DNA of 54,957 nucleotides from Granulicella sp. S156 (GTDB taxonomy: Bacteria; Acidobacteriota; Terriglobia; Terriglobales; Acidobacteriaceae). The DNA is taken from contig NZ_LMUH01000013.1 of assembly GCF_009766105.1 (NCBI RefSeq), positions 624,532 to 679,488 on the forward strand. Direction: 5' to 3'. Shown one piece after another: positions 18,522-28,496 of this stretch. Each line of letters begins with the position of its first letter. Positions within the stretch are counted from its first letter, which is position 1. The notes beneath the pieces are model-generated. The model was given only the letters and a program-made list of their open reading frames with translations. It made no database searches and was not told the DNA's origin. A program made the position numbers and the translations under genes.

Positions 18522-18751
18522 AGACTGAGGGTCCTTGCACCACAGCGGGTTGTGGGTCTGATTAAGATACAATTCGTCTAAAACCAGCAACTATACGCTA
18601 TTATCTGGCAGATGCGGTGTAGCACCCACAATCGAATGAGAGGAGAGGTTGCGTCGCATTACCTGTGGTCCCAGTGAGCGACCCGGAACCCTAGATCAAT
18701 CCCTGATCGCGATTAACCGCGCAAAGTGTAGCCGGTTTCCGCCTTCAAACT

Positions 18752-19669
18752 ATGCAATCAACCACGAAATGCGAAGATCGAATCGAGGTGATGAACTTGA
18801 TCTTGGATCCAGGTGAGTATTACGGAAAGGTTGTAAAGGCAACAGAGACCTCGGCGATGACGTTGTCGGAAGTCACCTATCGTTCCGGCCTGAGCACTCC
18901 AAAGCATTGCCATAAACAGGCTATGGTAGTGGTCAGCCTAGAGGGCCTCTCGACGCAGCTCTACGGCAATAAGCCAACTGTCTGTAAGCCGTGGTCGGTC
19001 TCATTTCATCCCCCAGAGGAGGTTCACTGGGACCATTTTTACGCCCCGGGAGTCAGAGATCTCAACATCGAAATTGCACCCGACAAATTGTCAACTTTCC
19101 GCGATTACTCGAGCGCATTTGATCGTCCCTTCACGTCAATGGGCTGGGAACCGCGTCAAATTGCCGCCAAACTTTACCGAGAGTTTCGCGAATTTGATGA
19201 GTTATCGCCATTGGCCATTGAGGGGTTGCTGATCGAGCTCTTGGTAGAAGCATCACGCCGTCAGGCTAGTCGCCACTCAGCCCCTCCTATTTGGCTTCGT
19301 CAGGCAAGAGAAATTCTTCGTGCGCAGTTCGCGCAGAGCATGACCTTGACTGACTTGGCTCAGAGTGTGGGAGTGCATCCTGTTCATCTGGCACGGGAGT
19401 TTCATAGATTTTTTTGTCGCACCGTTGGTCAGGAATTGCGTCAGCTTCGTATTGAGTGTGCCTGCCGTGAGATCTTGGAATCAAAGAAAACTCTCGGTGA
19501 AATTGCTTTGATAGCTGGCTTTTCCGATCAAAGCCACTTCACGAGAACGTTTAAACGGATGACTGGAATGACGCCTATACAGTTTCGGTTAGCTCGTCAG
19601 CCCTCAAAAATGTCTCTTTCCGATGTTAGCCATATCAGGAATCGTTGGTCTGCGGATCACGATGTTTAA
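18752..19669 (+). CDS. AraC-family transcriptional regulator
   Basis: A 305-residue regulator. The N-terminal half is cupin-like (TPKHCHKQAMVVVSLEGLST, with candidate metal or ligand histidines). The C-terminal half has two helix-turn-helix motifs (LTDLAQSVGVHPVHLAREFH and LGEIALIAGFSDQSHFTRTF, ending in TPIQFR). It lies between the S33 and M61 peptidase genes, all on the plus strand, so it probably controls the peptide block. The effector is unknown. A second in-frame ATG at 18791 has an overly close GAGG; the first is preferred. Confidence 0.9.
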   Translation: MQSTTKCEDRIEVMNLILDPGEYYGKVVKATETSAMTLSEVTYRSGLSTPKHCHKQAMVVVSLEGLSTQLYGNKPTVCKPWSVSFHPPEEVHWDHFYAPGVRDLNIEIAPDKLSTFRDYSSAFDRPFTSMGWEPRQIAAKLYREFREFDELSPLAIEGLLIELLVEASRRQASRHSAPPIWLRQAREILRAQFAQSMTLTDLAQSVGVHPVHLAREFHRFFCRTVGQELRQLRIECACREILESKKTLGEIALIAGFSDQSHFTRTFKRMTGMTPIQFRLARQPSKMSLSDVSHIRNRWSADHDV

Positions 19670-19890
19670 TCAACACTCTACAACTCAGTTTTTAGCCGTC
19701 CCGCAGCCGATACCACTCGTGTTGATGGATATCGTGACAACTCCGTCTCACCCCGAAACTTGCCGTTGCGGAGAGGTCTCTGCCACAAACTGCTCTTAGG
19801 GTAATTTGTCTTTCTGAAATGCTTTCTGTGAGTGGTGGTGCCGTTACTTTCTCCCCAAACTTCCTGTATCTCGTTTAGGAGACGATCCCT

Positions 19891-21759
19891 TTGACCGAAC
19901 ACAAATTGTCAACTCTCGTGCTCACCGTAGCTGCCCTGCTCGTTCCACGGTTACAGGCCCAGATACCGATCAATTTGGAAATTGATGCTTCATCCATCTC
20001 ACGAAAGACGATCTCAGCGCATGAAGTGCTGCCCATAACTAGCTCTCATGAACTTATCTATGTCTTTCCTAAATGGATTCCTGGCGATCACGGCCCTACA
20101 GGCCCGATCACGGATCTAGTCGATCTGCACTTCTCCGCGAATGGCAAAGCAATTCCGTGGACCCGCGACCCGGTTGACATGTACGCCTTTCATGTATCCG
20201 TTCCCGCAGATGCAGTCGAGGTGGAGGCCGAATTTTCTTCCGTCAATCTCGGCTATACCTCGACTCCCGTACAAGGCGACCTGATATTCAATCAAATTGT
20301 GCTTTACCCTGATGGAGCAAAATCTGATGAAGTGAGGGTACGACTTTCAGTAACGATCCCAACGAAGTGGCAGTATGCAACAGCGCTGCCGGGCGCGCAT
20401 CGAAACGGTGACACTATCCGCTTCAGTGACGTATCGCTGACGACACTCGTAGATTCGCCGATGATGATGGGATCGCTTATGAAGGAGTTCGACATCGCGC
20501 CACAAGGCGAGCCTCGCCCGCACTTTCTTGATGTCTTCGCCGAAACACCCGAGGGTCTCGACATTAAGCCGGAGCGCGTAGAAGCCTACCGAAACCTGGT
20601 AGCAGAGACCGGTGCGCTCTTTGGATCAAGGCACTATGGCAGCTATCGTTTCCTCGTGGAAGAGCATGCAGACGCGAATGACGGCCTTGAACATCACCAG
20701 TCGAGTGACAACCAGGTGCCGGAACTCGGTATGGTATCGTCCGCTTTCTTAGCGGAATCTGGTTATCTGCTGGCACATGAAATGGTCCACTCCTGGAACG
20801 GGAAATACCGCCGACCAGTTGGCCTGGCGACGGCAAACTACCAGGATCCTATGATCGGTAACCTGCTCTGGGTTTATGAAGGACTCACCAGCTATCTGGG
20901 TGAGGTGCTCGCTGCACGTAGCAATCTCGATACACCCGAAAGCTTCCGTGACCGCATGGCAAATGACGAGGCCGTGCTTGACTATCGTACTGGCCGCGAT
21001 TGGCGGTCTTTGCAGGATACGGCGACTGCCGCGCAGCTTCTTTATCTTGCTTCTCCCCACTGGGAGGCATTGCGTCGAAGCAACGATTACTATACCGAAG
21101 GTCCGCTCCTATGGCTTGAAGTAGATAGCATCATGCGGACTCAGAGTCGCGGCAACAAAAGCATCGACGATTTTACCCGAGCATTCTACGGGCTACCCAA
21201 TTACGATCCGAAGAGCGGAGACCTAAAAGTCTTGCCCTATACGTTTGATGATGTCGTGACATCGCTGAACTCGATCGTGCCCTATGACTGGGATTCTTTC
21301 TTTAGACATCGTCTTGAAGCCTTGCGCCCTGAGCCTCCAGCACGAGGCTTGGAGGCAGCAGGTTGGCATGTCGTATATACGGACGTGCCAAATGATGCCA
21401 GCCTGGATGCCGAGACCGCGACAGGCCTCACTGACCTTCGATACTCGATTGGCCTGGTTATCGATGACAAGAGCGAGATCGTCGATGTTCTTCCCGACTC
21501 AGCAGCAGGTCACGCAGGTCTTGCGCCAGAATGGAAGGTCGCAGCTGTGAATCATCGGGTTTATTCCCCTCAGTTGTTGCTCGACGCGATTACCGCTGCT
21601 AAAACTGACCATCAGCCAATTGTGGTGATGGTGCTACAAGATAACTACTACGCGGATTTTCAAGTGGATTACCACGACGGCCTGCGCTACCCACATCTCG
21701 AGCGCATTGCCAGCAAGGCCGATCTCCTTCCGGCAATCGTGAGGCCGCGCCGACAATGA
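19891..21759 (+). CDS. Secreted M61-family metallopeptidase with PDZ domain
   Basis: A 622-residue secreted zinc aminopeptidase of the glycyl-aminopeptidase family. It has a signal peptide (to about residue 24). The zinc motif HEMVH (His296, Glu297, His300) is followed by the third ligand Glu330 in WVYEGLTSY. GLEHHQSS before the zinc site is a family mark. The C-terminal about 100 residues (LGLVIDDKSEIVDVLPDS, GLAPEWKVAAVN) are a PDZ-like domain. The start is TTG at 19891, with TAGGAG upstream. It probably trims peptides in the periplasm and is a partner of the S33 peptidase, permease and aminotransferase upstream. Confidence 0.9.
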   Translation: MTEHKLSTLVLTVAALLVPRLQAQIPINLEIDASSISRKTISAHEVLPITSSHELIYVFPKWIPGDHGPTGPITDLVDLHFSANGKAIPWTRDPVDMYAFHVSVPADAVEVEAEFSSVNLGYTSTPVQGDLIFNQIVLYPDGAKSDEVRVRLSVTIPTKWQYATALPGAHRNGDTIRFSDVSLTTLVDSPMMMGSLMKEFDIAPQGEPRPHFLDVFAETPEGLDIKPERVEAYRNLVAETGALFGSRHYGSYRFLVEEHADANDGLEHHQSSDNQVPELGMVSSAFLAESGYLLAHEMVHSWNGKYRRPVGLATANYQDPMIGNLLWVYEGLTSYLGEVLAARSNLDTPESFRDRMANDEAVLDYRTGRDWRSLQDTATAAQLLYLASPHWEALRRSNDYYTEGPLLWLEVDSIMRTQSRGNKSIDDFTRAFYGLPNYDPKSGDLKVLPYTFDDVVTSLNSIVPYDWDSFFRHRLEALRPEPPARGLEAAGWHVVYTDVPNDASLDAETATGLTDLRYSIGLVIDDKSEIVDVLPDSAAGHAGLAPEWKVAAVNHRVYSPQLLLDAITAAKTDHQPIVVMVLQDNYYADFQVDYHDGLRYPHLERIASKADLLPAIVRPRRQ

Positions 21760-22212
21760 CCACGTTAGCGTACGATATTTGACGTTTGGTTCAGTAACCC
21801 CAAGTATAAGGCGCAAGGCATGATAGCTCATGCCATTTCTCGGGGTGCGGTCTAGTCCACGTAGGCGAATGCTTCCGGTATCTATTAGCTGGTTACACAC
21901 CCAGTTGACGACTCTGAGTTGACGGTCTGCGCAGATGGCCCAGAACATAGCGCCGATTACTGTGCCTACACTGTTTACTTGCTGAAAGCAGCAGAGTGTA
22001 GAACAGAAAGATTGTGAAGCACAAACGGTGTAAACCAAACTTGAACTCGGTACCTTCTTTATTGCGGAATAGTCAGTGGGCTGCTTGAAAAAGAGAAACA
22101 ATAGTAAGTTACGAATTAATCAAAGCGGTCGGAGCAGGGATGAGCGGAACGAATCTGTAACGATATTCAGGATATAGACGCGACGCAGTCGAGAAGATAT
22201 TCCTTATATTAT
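21760..22212. other. Intergenic region between convergent M61 and GH18 genes
   Basis: A 453-bp gap. A minus-strand open frame crosses it but runs into the M61 gene antisense and has no ribosome site or recognisable domain. I see no RNA or repeat. It may contain the decayed end of an older gene. Confidence 0.35.
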
Positions 22213-23304
22213 TTAGTTGCTGCATGCAGCGAGTGGGGCGACGGTATCAGCGAAAGGCCAGCCTTGAGTTTCATCGGTTGAGGCATTCCAATCGAAAGCT
22301 CCGCCTAACGTGGGGTAGGTGATTGCAAGCTGATTCCAGGTATCCGCCGCCTGGGCTGGAGTCATGTAGTTGGTCGCGTTATCCACACCAAAGCCGATCA
22401 CCACATGGGTTGGCCCAAGAGCTGAAACCCACTGAGGGGCATTAGAAGCAACGTAGGAGGGATCGGCAAGATCCGGGCCATCGTAATACTGCGGAGCGCA
22501 ATAATCCAGAGCGCCGGCTTGCACCATCGCTGTACAGAATGTTACGTCCGTGGAACTCCATGGCGCAGGAGGAGATGTAATGAGGAAGCCAGGGTAGAGT
22601 TGTTTCAACTGAAGGCTGATCCATATCATTTCGCTCGTGTCGGGATTATCGCTGCCCTCATAAGTGTCCCAGTCGATGCCGTCGAAACCGCCGAATTGGT
22701 TATAAAGAGCAACGATGCTATTGACAAAGGTCTGCGATGTCGTGCGATCAGGAAAACTCATCTCGTTACCTGCGCCGCCAATCGACAAAATGACCTTCCG
22801 TCCTTGAACGGTACGAGCATATTGAATGTCGGCATTGAAATTCGTTGCAGCACCGCGGCCGTCAGCTGGGGGGGTAAAAAATACCGAGCCAGTGCCCGGT
22901 GATCCACCAACCGGTTGTGCAGAGAACAGGTAAATCAGATTGTATTGAGGGGGCACATTGATAATGCGAATAGGCGATGATACCCAGTTAGGCCAGTAAG
23001 CACCAACAACGTTGGGAGTGGCGTTGCAGATGGTAGGAGACCAATACCAGGTACTTATCGTTGGATCTGTGGCATCGCTGCCGTCCGTGCCGGTCTCATA
23101 TTCCTTATAGCAGTTGCCATTAGAAGGGTATTCTACGATTGTTCCTAGAGGATAATCTACGCCAGTAGACCATGTGATTGGGATGCATGGGGAACCCTGA
23201 GCTCCACTTGTTGCACCCGGCAAGAAGAGAGTAAAGAAAAGCACTGTAATTGTGACTATTTCAACGAACATCCCTTTGGTCTTGAAGCAGCTGTCCATTT
23301 TCAT
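22213..23304 (-). CDS. Secreted GH18-like protein with N-terminal CBM5/12-like module and atypical active site
   Basis: A 363-residue protein with a signal peptide (to about residue 36). Residues about 43-90 look like a CBM5/12-type chitin-binding module (WSTGVDYPLGTIVEY, CYKEYETG, WYWSP). The rest is a GH18 TIM barrel: VILSIGGAGNEMSF, then FDGIDWDTYEG, then APQYYDG, GFGVDNA and GGAFDWNAS. The family pattern DxxDxDxE would put the catalytic acid at residue 215, but that residue is Tyr and a Glu sits at 216. The enzyme may be altered, inactive or a chitin-binding lectin. It is the last gene of the minus-strand GH18-TonB-GH18 cluster. ATG 23304 has AAGGAAA upstream. Confidence 0.82.
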   Translation of the reverse strand: MKMDSCFKTKGMFVEIVTITVLFFTLFLPGATSGAQGSPCIPITWSTGVDYPLGTIVEYPSNGNCYKEYETGTDGSDATDPTISTWYWSPTICNATPNVVGAYWPNWVSSPIRIINVPPQYNLIYLFSAQPVGGSPGTGSVFFTPPADGRGAATNFNADIQYARTVQGRKVILSIGGAGNEMSFPDRTTSQTFVNSIVALYNQFGGFDGIDWDTYEGSDNPDTSEMIWISLQLKQLYPGFLITSPPAPWSSTDVTFCTAMVQAGALDYCAPQYYDGPDLADPSYVASNAPQWVSALGPTHVVIGFGVDNATNYMTPAQAADTWNQLAITYPTLGGAFDWNASTDETQGWPFADTVAPLAACSN

Positions 23305-23460
23305 GTGGTTTCCTTTCCGATGCTGAATAGCGCTTTTTAAAACAGGAACCCGTCAATTCCAGTTACTTATTCCCCATGCTTTATAGCTGCAAGATATCTA
23401 GAGAGCTAGTTCACCTAAAGGTTCTCCTTTTCGTTGAGAGTTCAGGCTGCAAGTAAATCC

Positions 23461-26400
23461 TCAAAACATGTACTTCAAAGCAAACTGAAGCTGACGCTCT
23501 CCCTGGGCATTATTGACCAGGCCAAAGTCAGTGCCGATGCTGGAGTCTGGAGCGACGAGAATCGGGTGATTCAGAGCATTGATGGCTTCAGCCCGGAATT
23601 GCAGGCTCTGGCCTTCGATAATGTGAAAGCTCTTCGAGACGCTGAAATCGATTGCCTGCAGTCCGGGACCTGTAAAACTACCAACCTGGCAGTTGCCGAA
23701 AGTATTGAGAGCTGGTTGTGAGACGGAGCTTGAGTCGAACCACTGATAGCCGGGTTGACCCGAAAGCGTCGAAGGTCTTTTCGGAGTTTCGATTGGCTGG
23801 CCGTTGCAGTCTGCCCGTGGGAATCCTGAGGTTGTTCCCGAGTTGTCGTTGGCCTCGGCCGTGACAGGGAAACCCGTGTGGAACTGTAGGATCGAATTCG
23901 CTTGCCAGCCGCCAACAAGAAGGTCGGCTGCGCGATTGATGTTCGACGCGAACATGCGGCCACGGCCAAAGGGAAGGTCGTAGGTTACGAAGCCGTTGAG
24001 GGAGTTTCCGACATTTTGATCGCAGCGGCCATAGTCAGCTGCTGGATCGTAAGTATTCTGGAAGAACGCATGGTTGTTGCCTGCCTGCGTCAAATCGGCA
24101 TTGGTATCGCCATATTCGTAGAAGAAGCCAGATGAATTACCCATGCATTTCGACCAGGTATAGTTGGCCTGGAATTCGAGACCATGGTTGAGACGCTCCT
24201 GAAAACTGGCCTGGAGCGCGTTGTAGTTGGAAAACCCAGTCGAAGCGGTCAGACGAGCTTCACCGATTTCCGCTTGGAGCGTTGGATTGAGATAGGGACT
24301 GGGCTCTACGGTCCCATTCGCACCCAGCACCTTCTGACTGATAAGAGCGATTGTCATCAGGTGGTCCGTCTTTTGTCCGACATAGCTTATTTGAAAGGTC
24401 GAGGAGTTTCCGAACTGGCGTTGAACGGTGAGATTGTATTGCTGCGAGACCGCAGGACGCACGTTGTTGGGATCGAACGCGTGGATGCTTGTCCCCGAAA
24501 AGCAAAGGGGCGATAGCTCGATGGCACTAGTAATGGTGCACCCCGAAGTGGGGAAACTCGAAAAGCCTTGATCCAGGGTGGTGGTTGGAAGCGCCTGAGT
24601 TCCTCCAGCATAGGAGACGCTTACGGGAATCGTGAAGGGTGGGTTCTGAAAGAGTAGATTGCCCGTACCAGTACTCTCGGTGAAGTTCGATATTCCATAA
24701 GCACCGCGAACAACCATCGCTTTATCCGCTTTAGGTTGCCAGGCAAACCCTACTCGTGGCTGGAAGTTCGTGGGACCGTTGTATTGGTTATAGAGAGCTT
24801 TGGAGTTGCCGTCCGTTCCTGCAACCTCTACGTCTCCTGTGAAAAGACCGTAGTTTACCGCTTGATCATGAGCATCCGCTCGGGGTGTTACAACCTCATA
24901 ACGAAGGCCCAGGTTCAGCGTGAGGTTGGGAAGGGCATGCCAATCGTCCTGGAGAAATGCGGCATACAGGGTATTGCGCAAGCTATGCCCGTCCCCGGAG
25001 CCCAGGCCGACATTATCCGGAAGGCCCAGCAGAAAATCGGCCTCAGCCCATCCAGCGGCTGCGACCGATGGGTTCCCCGTAAAAGATCCGTCGTAGTTGA
25101 ATATGCCGGCGAGTCCAGAGTTGCCTACATACAGTATATTCGTGCGGTAGTTGAAGAACTCGAATCCGGCATTGAACGTATGCTTTCCACGAATCAGTGT
25201 CACTGTATCTTCGGCTTGTATGACAGTATCGTGGAACTGCGAGACAAGGTCATCACTTCCAAACTGTGGACCGTAGCTTGCCCCGGAGAAGGTCATCAAA
25301 GGCAAGAAAGTCTGGTTCGGCGCGGCTCCGGCTATACCAAACAGCGAAGGAAGATTCTGCCCGGTCGGGTTGGTGTAGCCCTGTGTTGCAGGGAAATAGC
25401 TAGCCGCGATGCGCGCAGAGTTCTGTAAGGATGTGTTGAAGGTGTGCGTGTAGTCCAGGACACCGTTGTGGAGCGGGTATTCATCGTCGGAGTTTCCGGT
25501 GAGCAGTTGGCTGTTGGTGCCGGGATTGGTAATATGCTGCTGCGAATAGCGCCCGTAGACATGGTCTTTTTCACTCGCAACCCAATCGATCTTGATGTCG
25601 CCCTGGTCACTATTTGTGTAAGAGTGAGTCAGGTTAATTTGGTTGGCAGCGTCCAGGTCGTTGATCGGTTCTGGGTATAAGGAGGAATTCAGTATCTTCG
25701 TTGCCGCAGAACTGAATGGAACATTGATTTGGTTGTTAAGGAAAGGCTGACGGCCTCCCGGCGTTGAGGCCGAGAACGGGTTATACAGTTGCTGCGTAGG
25801 ATCGGTGCATGTCCCCTGGTTATTGAAACCAGCGGTACAAATGCTCGCGAAATTGCCTTGACGCTCTGCAGCCGTAAAGACCGTATATTGACCTGCAGTT
25901 GCCGGCTGGTCGAAGCGTGATCCTTGATAATCTACGAAGAAGAAGAGTTTGTTCTTGATGATTGGCCCGCCCAGCGTTGCGCCAAACTCATTCCAGCGTA
26001 GAACTGGCTTGAGACCTGTTCCATCAGGGTTGTTCTGCCCCGGGACGTAGGGTTGCCCTTTGGTTAGCCCATTTTGCCATCTATTTGCATTAAGGGCGTC
26101 GTTACGAATGAACTCGAAGGCGTCTCCGTGAAACTGGTTCGTCCCTGATTTTAGAGTGACGCTAATGATGCCACCTAAAAAATTACCGTAGGATGCGGGC
26201 GCATTCTGCGAAATAAGATTGAACTCCTGGATCGCATCGACACTAGGGGAGAACGCTACTTCGTTATTGTCTATCTGGTTGTTGTCGCCGCCATCGAGGA
26301 TGAAATTGTTGACCTGCTCGCGGTTGCCATTAATGTAAGGACGGCCCGATCCGAAGCTCTGCTGCGTACCCGTAAACGATTGCGGATTGGTGCTGACCGC

Positions 26401-26883
26401 GCCAGGTGAGAGCAGTGTGAGTTGGTTGTAGTTGCGGGTAGCAAGTGGCAGCGTGACGTTCGCTCTGGCGTCGAGGACCGTACCCATATAGGTCTGGTCG
26501 GTCTGCAGCAAGGGTGGCGCACTGGAGACTTCGACAGTCTCCGAGGCTCTACCAACAGTCATCGCGATGTCGACGCGTGCCGTCTGGTTCATGACTAGCG
26601 TGAAGATTGGGCGCGCTGCTGTGGAGAAATTGGGGGCCGATATTTTTAGCTCGTAGTTGCCAATGGGCAGTGGCGAAAGATAATAGATCCCGACGGAATT
26701 AGTCTTCGTCGTATATACGGTATTTCGAGAGGTTTCACGAGCGGTTACGGCTGCGCCAGGAATGACGGCGCCTGAAGCATCGGTTACGGTGCCGGTGATC
26801 TTTGCGCTGATGTCCTGCCCAAAGGCAATCGTGCAGCTCATCAGAAACAAGAAACAGCTATAAAGCGCTATGCGTACTTTCAT
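23461..26883 (-). CDS. TonB-dependent outer-membrane receptor, Oar-like (chitin locus)
   Basis: An 1140-residue outer-membrane receptor. The start is ATG 26883, eight bases after GGAGG; the open frame extends 17 codons further up, but those codons are not needed. It has a signal peptide (to about residue 22), a carboxypeptidase regulatory-like domain (KITGTVTDASGAVIPGAAV, IYYLSPLPIGNYELKI), a plug with LATRNYNQLTLLSPGAVS, and a large barrel ending QFALKYMF. It lies between two GH18 genes on the same strand, so a chitooligosaccharide ligand is likely by context. No lipoprotein SusD partner is present, as expected outside Bacteroidota. Confidence 0.9.
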   Translation of the reverse strand: MKVRIALYSCFLFLMSCTIAFGQDISAKITGTVTDASGAVIPGAAVTARETSRNTVYTTKTNSVGIYYLSPLPIGNYELKISAPNFSTAARPIFTLVMNQTARVDIAMTVGRASETVEVSSAPPLLQTDQTYMGTVLDARANVTLPLATRNYNQLTLLSPGAVSTNPQSFTGTQQSFGSGRPYINGNREQVNNFILDGGDNNQIDNNEVAFSPSVDAIQEFNLISQNAPASYGNFLGGIISVTLKSGTNQFHGDAFEFIRNDALNANRWQNGLTKGQPYVPGQNNPDGTGLKPVLRWNEFGATLGGPIIKNKLFFFVDYQGSRFDQPATAGQYTVFTAAERQGNFASICTAGFNNQGTCTDPTQQLYNPFSASTPGGRQPFLNNQINVPFSSAATKILNSSLYPEPINDLDAANQINLTHSYTNSDQGDIKIDWVASEKDHVYGRYSQQHITNPGTNSQLLTGNSDDEYPLHNGVLDYTHTFNTSLQNSARIAASYFPATQGYTNPTGQNLPSLFGIAGAAPNQTFLPLMTFSGASYGPQFGSDDLVSQFHDTVIQAEDTVTLIRGKHTFNAGFEFFNYRTNILYVGNSGLAGIFNYDGSFTGNPSVAAAGWAEADFLLGLPDNVGLGSGDGHSLRNTLYAAFLQDDWHALPNLTLNLGLRYEVVTPRADAHDQAVNYGLFTGDVEVAGTDGNSKALYNQYNGPTNFQPRVGFAWQPKADKAMVVRGAYGISNFTESTGTGNLLFQNPPFTIPVSVSYAGGTQALPTTTLDQGFSSFPTSGCTITSAIELSPLCFSGTSIHAFDPNNVRPAVSQQYNLTVQRQFGNSSTFQISYVGQKTDHLMTIALISQKVLGANGTVEPSPYLNPTLQAEIGEARLTASTGFSNYNALQASFQERLNHGLEFQANYTWSKCMGNSSGFFYEYGDTNADLTQAGNNHAFFQNTYDPAADYGRCDQNVGNSLNGFVTYDLPFGRGRMFASNINRAADLLVGGWQANSILQFHTGFPVTAEANDNSGTTSGFPRADCNGQPIETPKRPSTLSGQPGYQWFDSSSVSQPALNTFGNCQVGSFTGPGLQAIDFSVSKSFHIIEGQSLQFRAEAINALNHPILVAPDSSIGTDFGLVNNAQGERQLQFALKYMF

Positions 26884-27053
26884 TGAGTCGGCCTCCAAAT
26901 TTTTACAGCGTCGGGTGAAGCATAGAGATAGCATCCGCGGTTAGATCCGGTCTACACTCGCGTGATACGATCTGCTTTTTTAACTGGTTTCCAAATAGTG
27001 AAGCTGGCGTTAAACAAATAAAACTCAAAAGCTAGAGTCCTTGTGGTGTTACG

Positions 27054-27078
27054 GGGCGTCCGAGTTGGTCAGACGCCC
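27054..27078. terminator. Hairpin downstream of the second GH18 gene
   Basis: GGGCGTC (27054-27060) pairs with GACGCCC (27072-27078) across an 11-base loop, in the gap between the GH18 stop (27119, minus strand) and the TonB receptor start. It lacks a T run, so it could attenuate rather than end transcription into the receptor gene. Confidence 0.4.
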
Positions 27079-27118
27079 TATAACGATTCAGAGAAGGGCT
27101 GGTGAGGGGTTGCGATAT

Positions 27119-28420
27119 TTATCGGGGATCTTCCGAGAGACCAAATGCAACAGTCTTCAACAGAATGCCGTTCGGCATGTCGCCACTCAAGCTCCACGCC
27201 ATTACGCCCCCCAGCTTCTCTTTTCGTACATAAAGCATCTTGTAGGCCAGCGACTGCGGATCGTCGTATGTCCAGAAATTCGTGCCGTCGTAGAGCCAGG
27301 GGGCCTGTGTCACGGGATCCCTGTAATGCACGAAGGTGCTTTCGAGGGGAACAATGGAACTGTAGCCCGAACCCTCTCCAACAGGTGTTCCAGGCTGAAA
27401 CAGACCATGATCGACATCAGGCACGGCGGTCCATTCATAGCCATAGAAGGGAACCCCAAAGACAATCTTTTCCGGAGCCACACCGGCAGCCAGATATGCC
27501 GAGACTGCGGATGCGGCATTGTTCGTCGTGCTCGGATCCCCCGCCGCCTGAAATAGCGGCGCAACCAACCCCGTCGTATTGTTCCAGGGACCATCGAAGT
27601 CGTAGGTCATCAGGTCGAAAAAGGTGAGCGAATGCTGCACTTTTTCGAGATCGATATATTGGTAAGCCCAGCTTCCGGCCGAAGACGCAATCGACAGCGG
27701 CAACCCCGGCCGTACCTCATCCATCTGGCTGCGAAACTCCTCCAGCAGTCCTGTCAGGTTTTCCATGTCTTCTGCCGACGCGGGGTACTCCCAGTCGATA
27801 TCGATGCCATCAAAGATTCCCGGCTGTTCAATGCCGGGTGCGAACTTGCCCTTGATGAACATGTCAATGCAGCTCTTTACAAATGCTTTTCTGTTCGCTG
27901 GCTCGGCGACGACACTAAAGTCCGCGGGATTGGCACTACCCCCACCAATAGAGATTGAGATCTTGAGCTCTGGAAATCTTCTTTTGAGCTCTTGCAGTTG
28001 GTGGAAGTTTCCCACAAATGCGCCTGCCTTAGTAGAATCCGCAATGCCATCAACAGTTTCGTCGGCGGGGAGTGCCTGCTGATAGTCCGCGTAGGTGTCG
28101 GAACTAACACACTGATTGTTTTGCAGCTCTGCAAACGCATAGTTCACCTGCGTGAGCAGCTCTGCTGAGCCACTCGTTACAAGGTTCTTCACATTGAAGT
28201 TGTTGTAGGTCCCCGATTGCTGGAAGTACCCGACCACCCGGGGCCGGCCTCCATGATCAACCTTTGGCCCTCTTATCTCATCACTCCGTTGAGCCAGCAG
28301 AGCGACACTCGTTGCCAGGCATAAAATGGCCGACCAGTATCTGGCTTGTCCGCTCCAACCAGTACAGCAAAACCGAGACGTTCGAGACCAAAAGTCGATC
28401 GTAGCGATATGGTTCTTCAT
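27119..28420 (-). CDS. Secreted GH18 chitinase
   Basis: A 433-residue protein. ATG 28420 is chosen because GAGGG precedes it; an N-terminal hydrophobic segment (about 29-44, AILCLATSVALLA) acts as signal or anchor. The GH18 landmarks are all intact: VVGYFQQSGTY, ISISIGGGSANP, and the catalytic FDGIDIDWEYP with Asp204, Asp207, Asp209 and the acid Glu211. Later motifs are MTYDFDGPWNN, FGVPFYGYEW and GVMAWSLSGD. It should hydrolyse beta-1,4-GlcNAc chains, probably chitin. It is first in the minus-strand cluster and divergent from the membrane-anchored regulator. Confidence 0.93.
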   Translation of the reverse strand: MKNHIATIDFWSRTSRFCCTGWSGQARYWSAILCLATSVALLAQRSDEIRGPKVDHGGRPRVVGYFQQSGTYNNFNVKNLVTSGSAELLTQVNYAFAELQNNQCVSSDTYADYQQALPADETVDGIADSTKAGAFVGNFHQLQELKRRFPELKISISIGGGSANPADFSVVAEPANRKAFVKSCIDMFIKGKFAPGIEQPGIFDGIDIDWEYPASAEDMENLTGLLEEFRSQMDEVRPGLPLSIASSAGSWAYQYIDLEKVQHSLTFFDLMTYDFDGPWNNTTGLVAPLFQAAGDPSTTNNAASAVSAYLAAGVAPEKIVFGVPFYGYEWTAVPDVDHGLFQPGTPVGEGSGYSSIVPLESTFVHYRDPVTQAPWLYDGTNFWTYDDPQSLAYKMLYVRKEKLGGVMAWSLSGDMPNGILLKTVAFGLSEDPR

Positions 28421-28496
28421 ACTTTCCCTCTCTCGAAACTTGTAATCGGGATTCCGTCTTGAAGGCGGACCCACGCAGTGGTTAAGCAACTCAGAA

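Noticed and set aside
21634..22101. 155-codon minus-strand frame between M61 and GH18
   Set aside because: It overlaps the 3' end of the M61 gene, composition is odd (Cys-rich in part) and no family was recognised.
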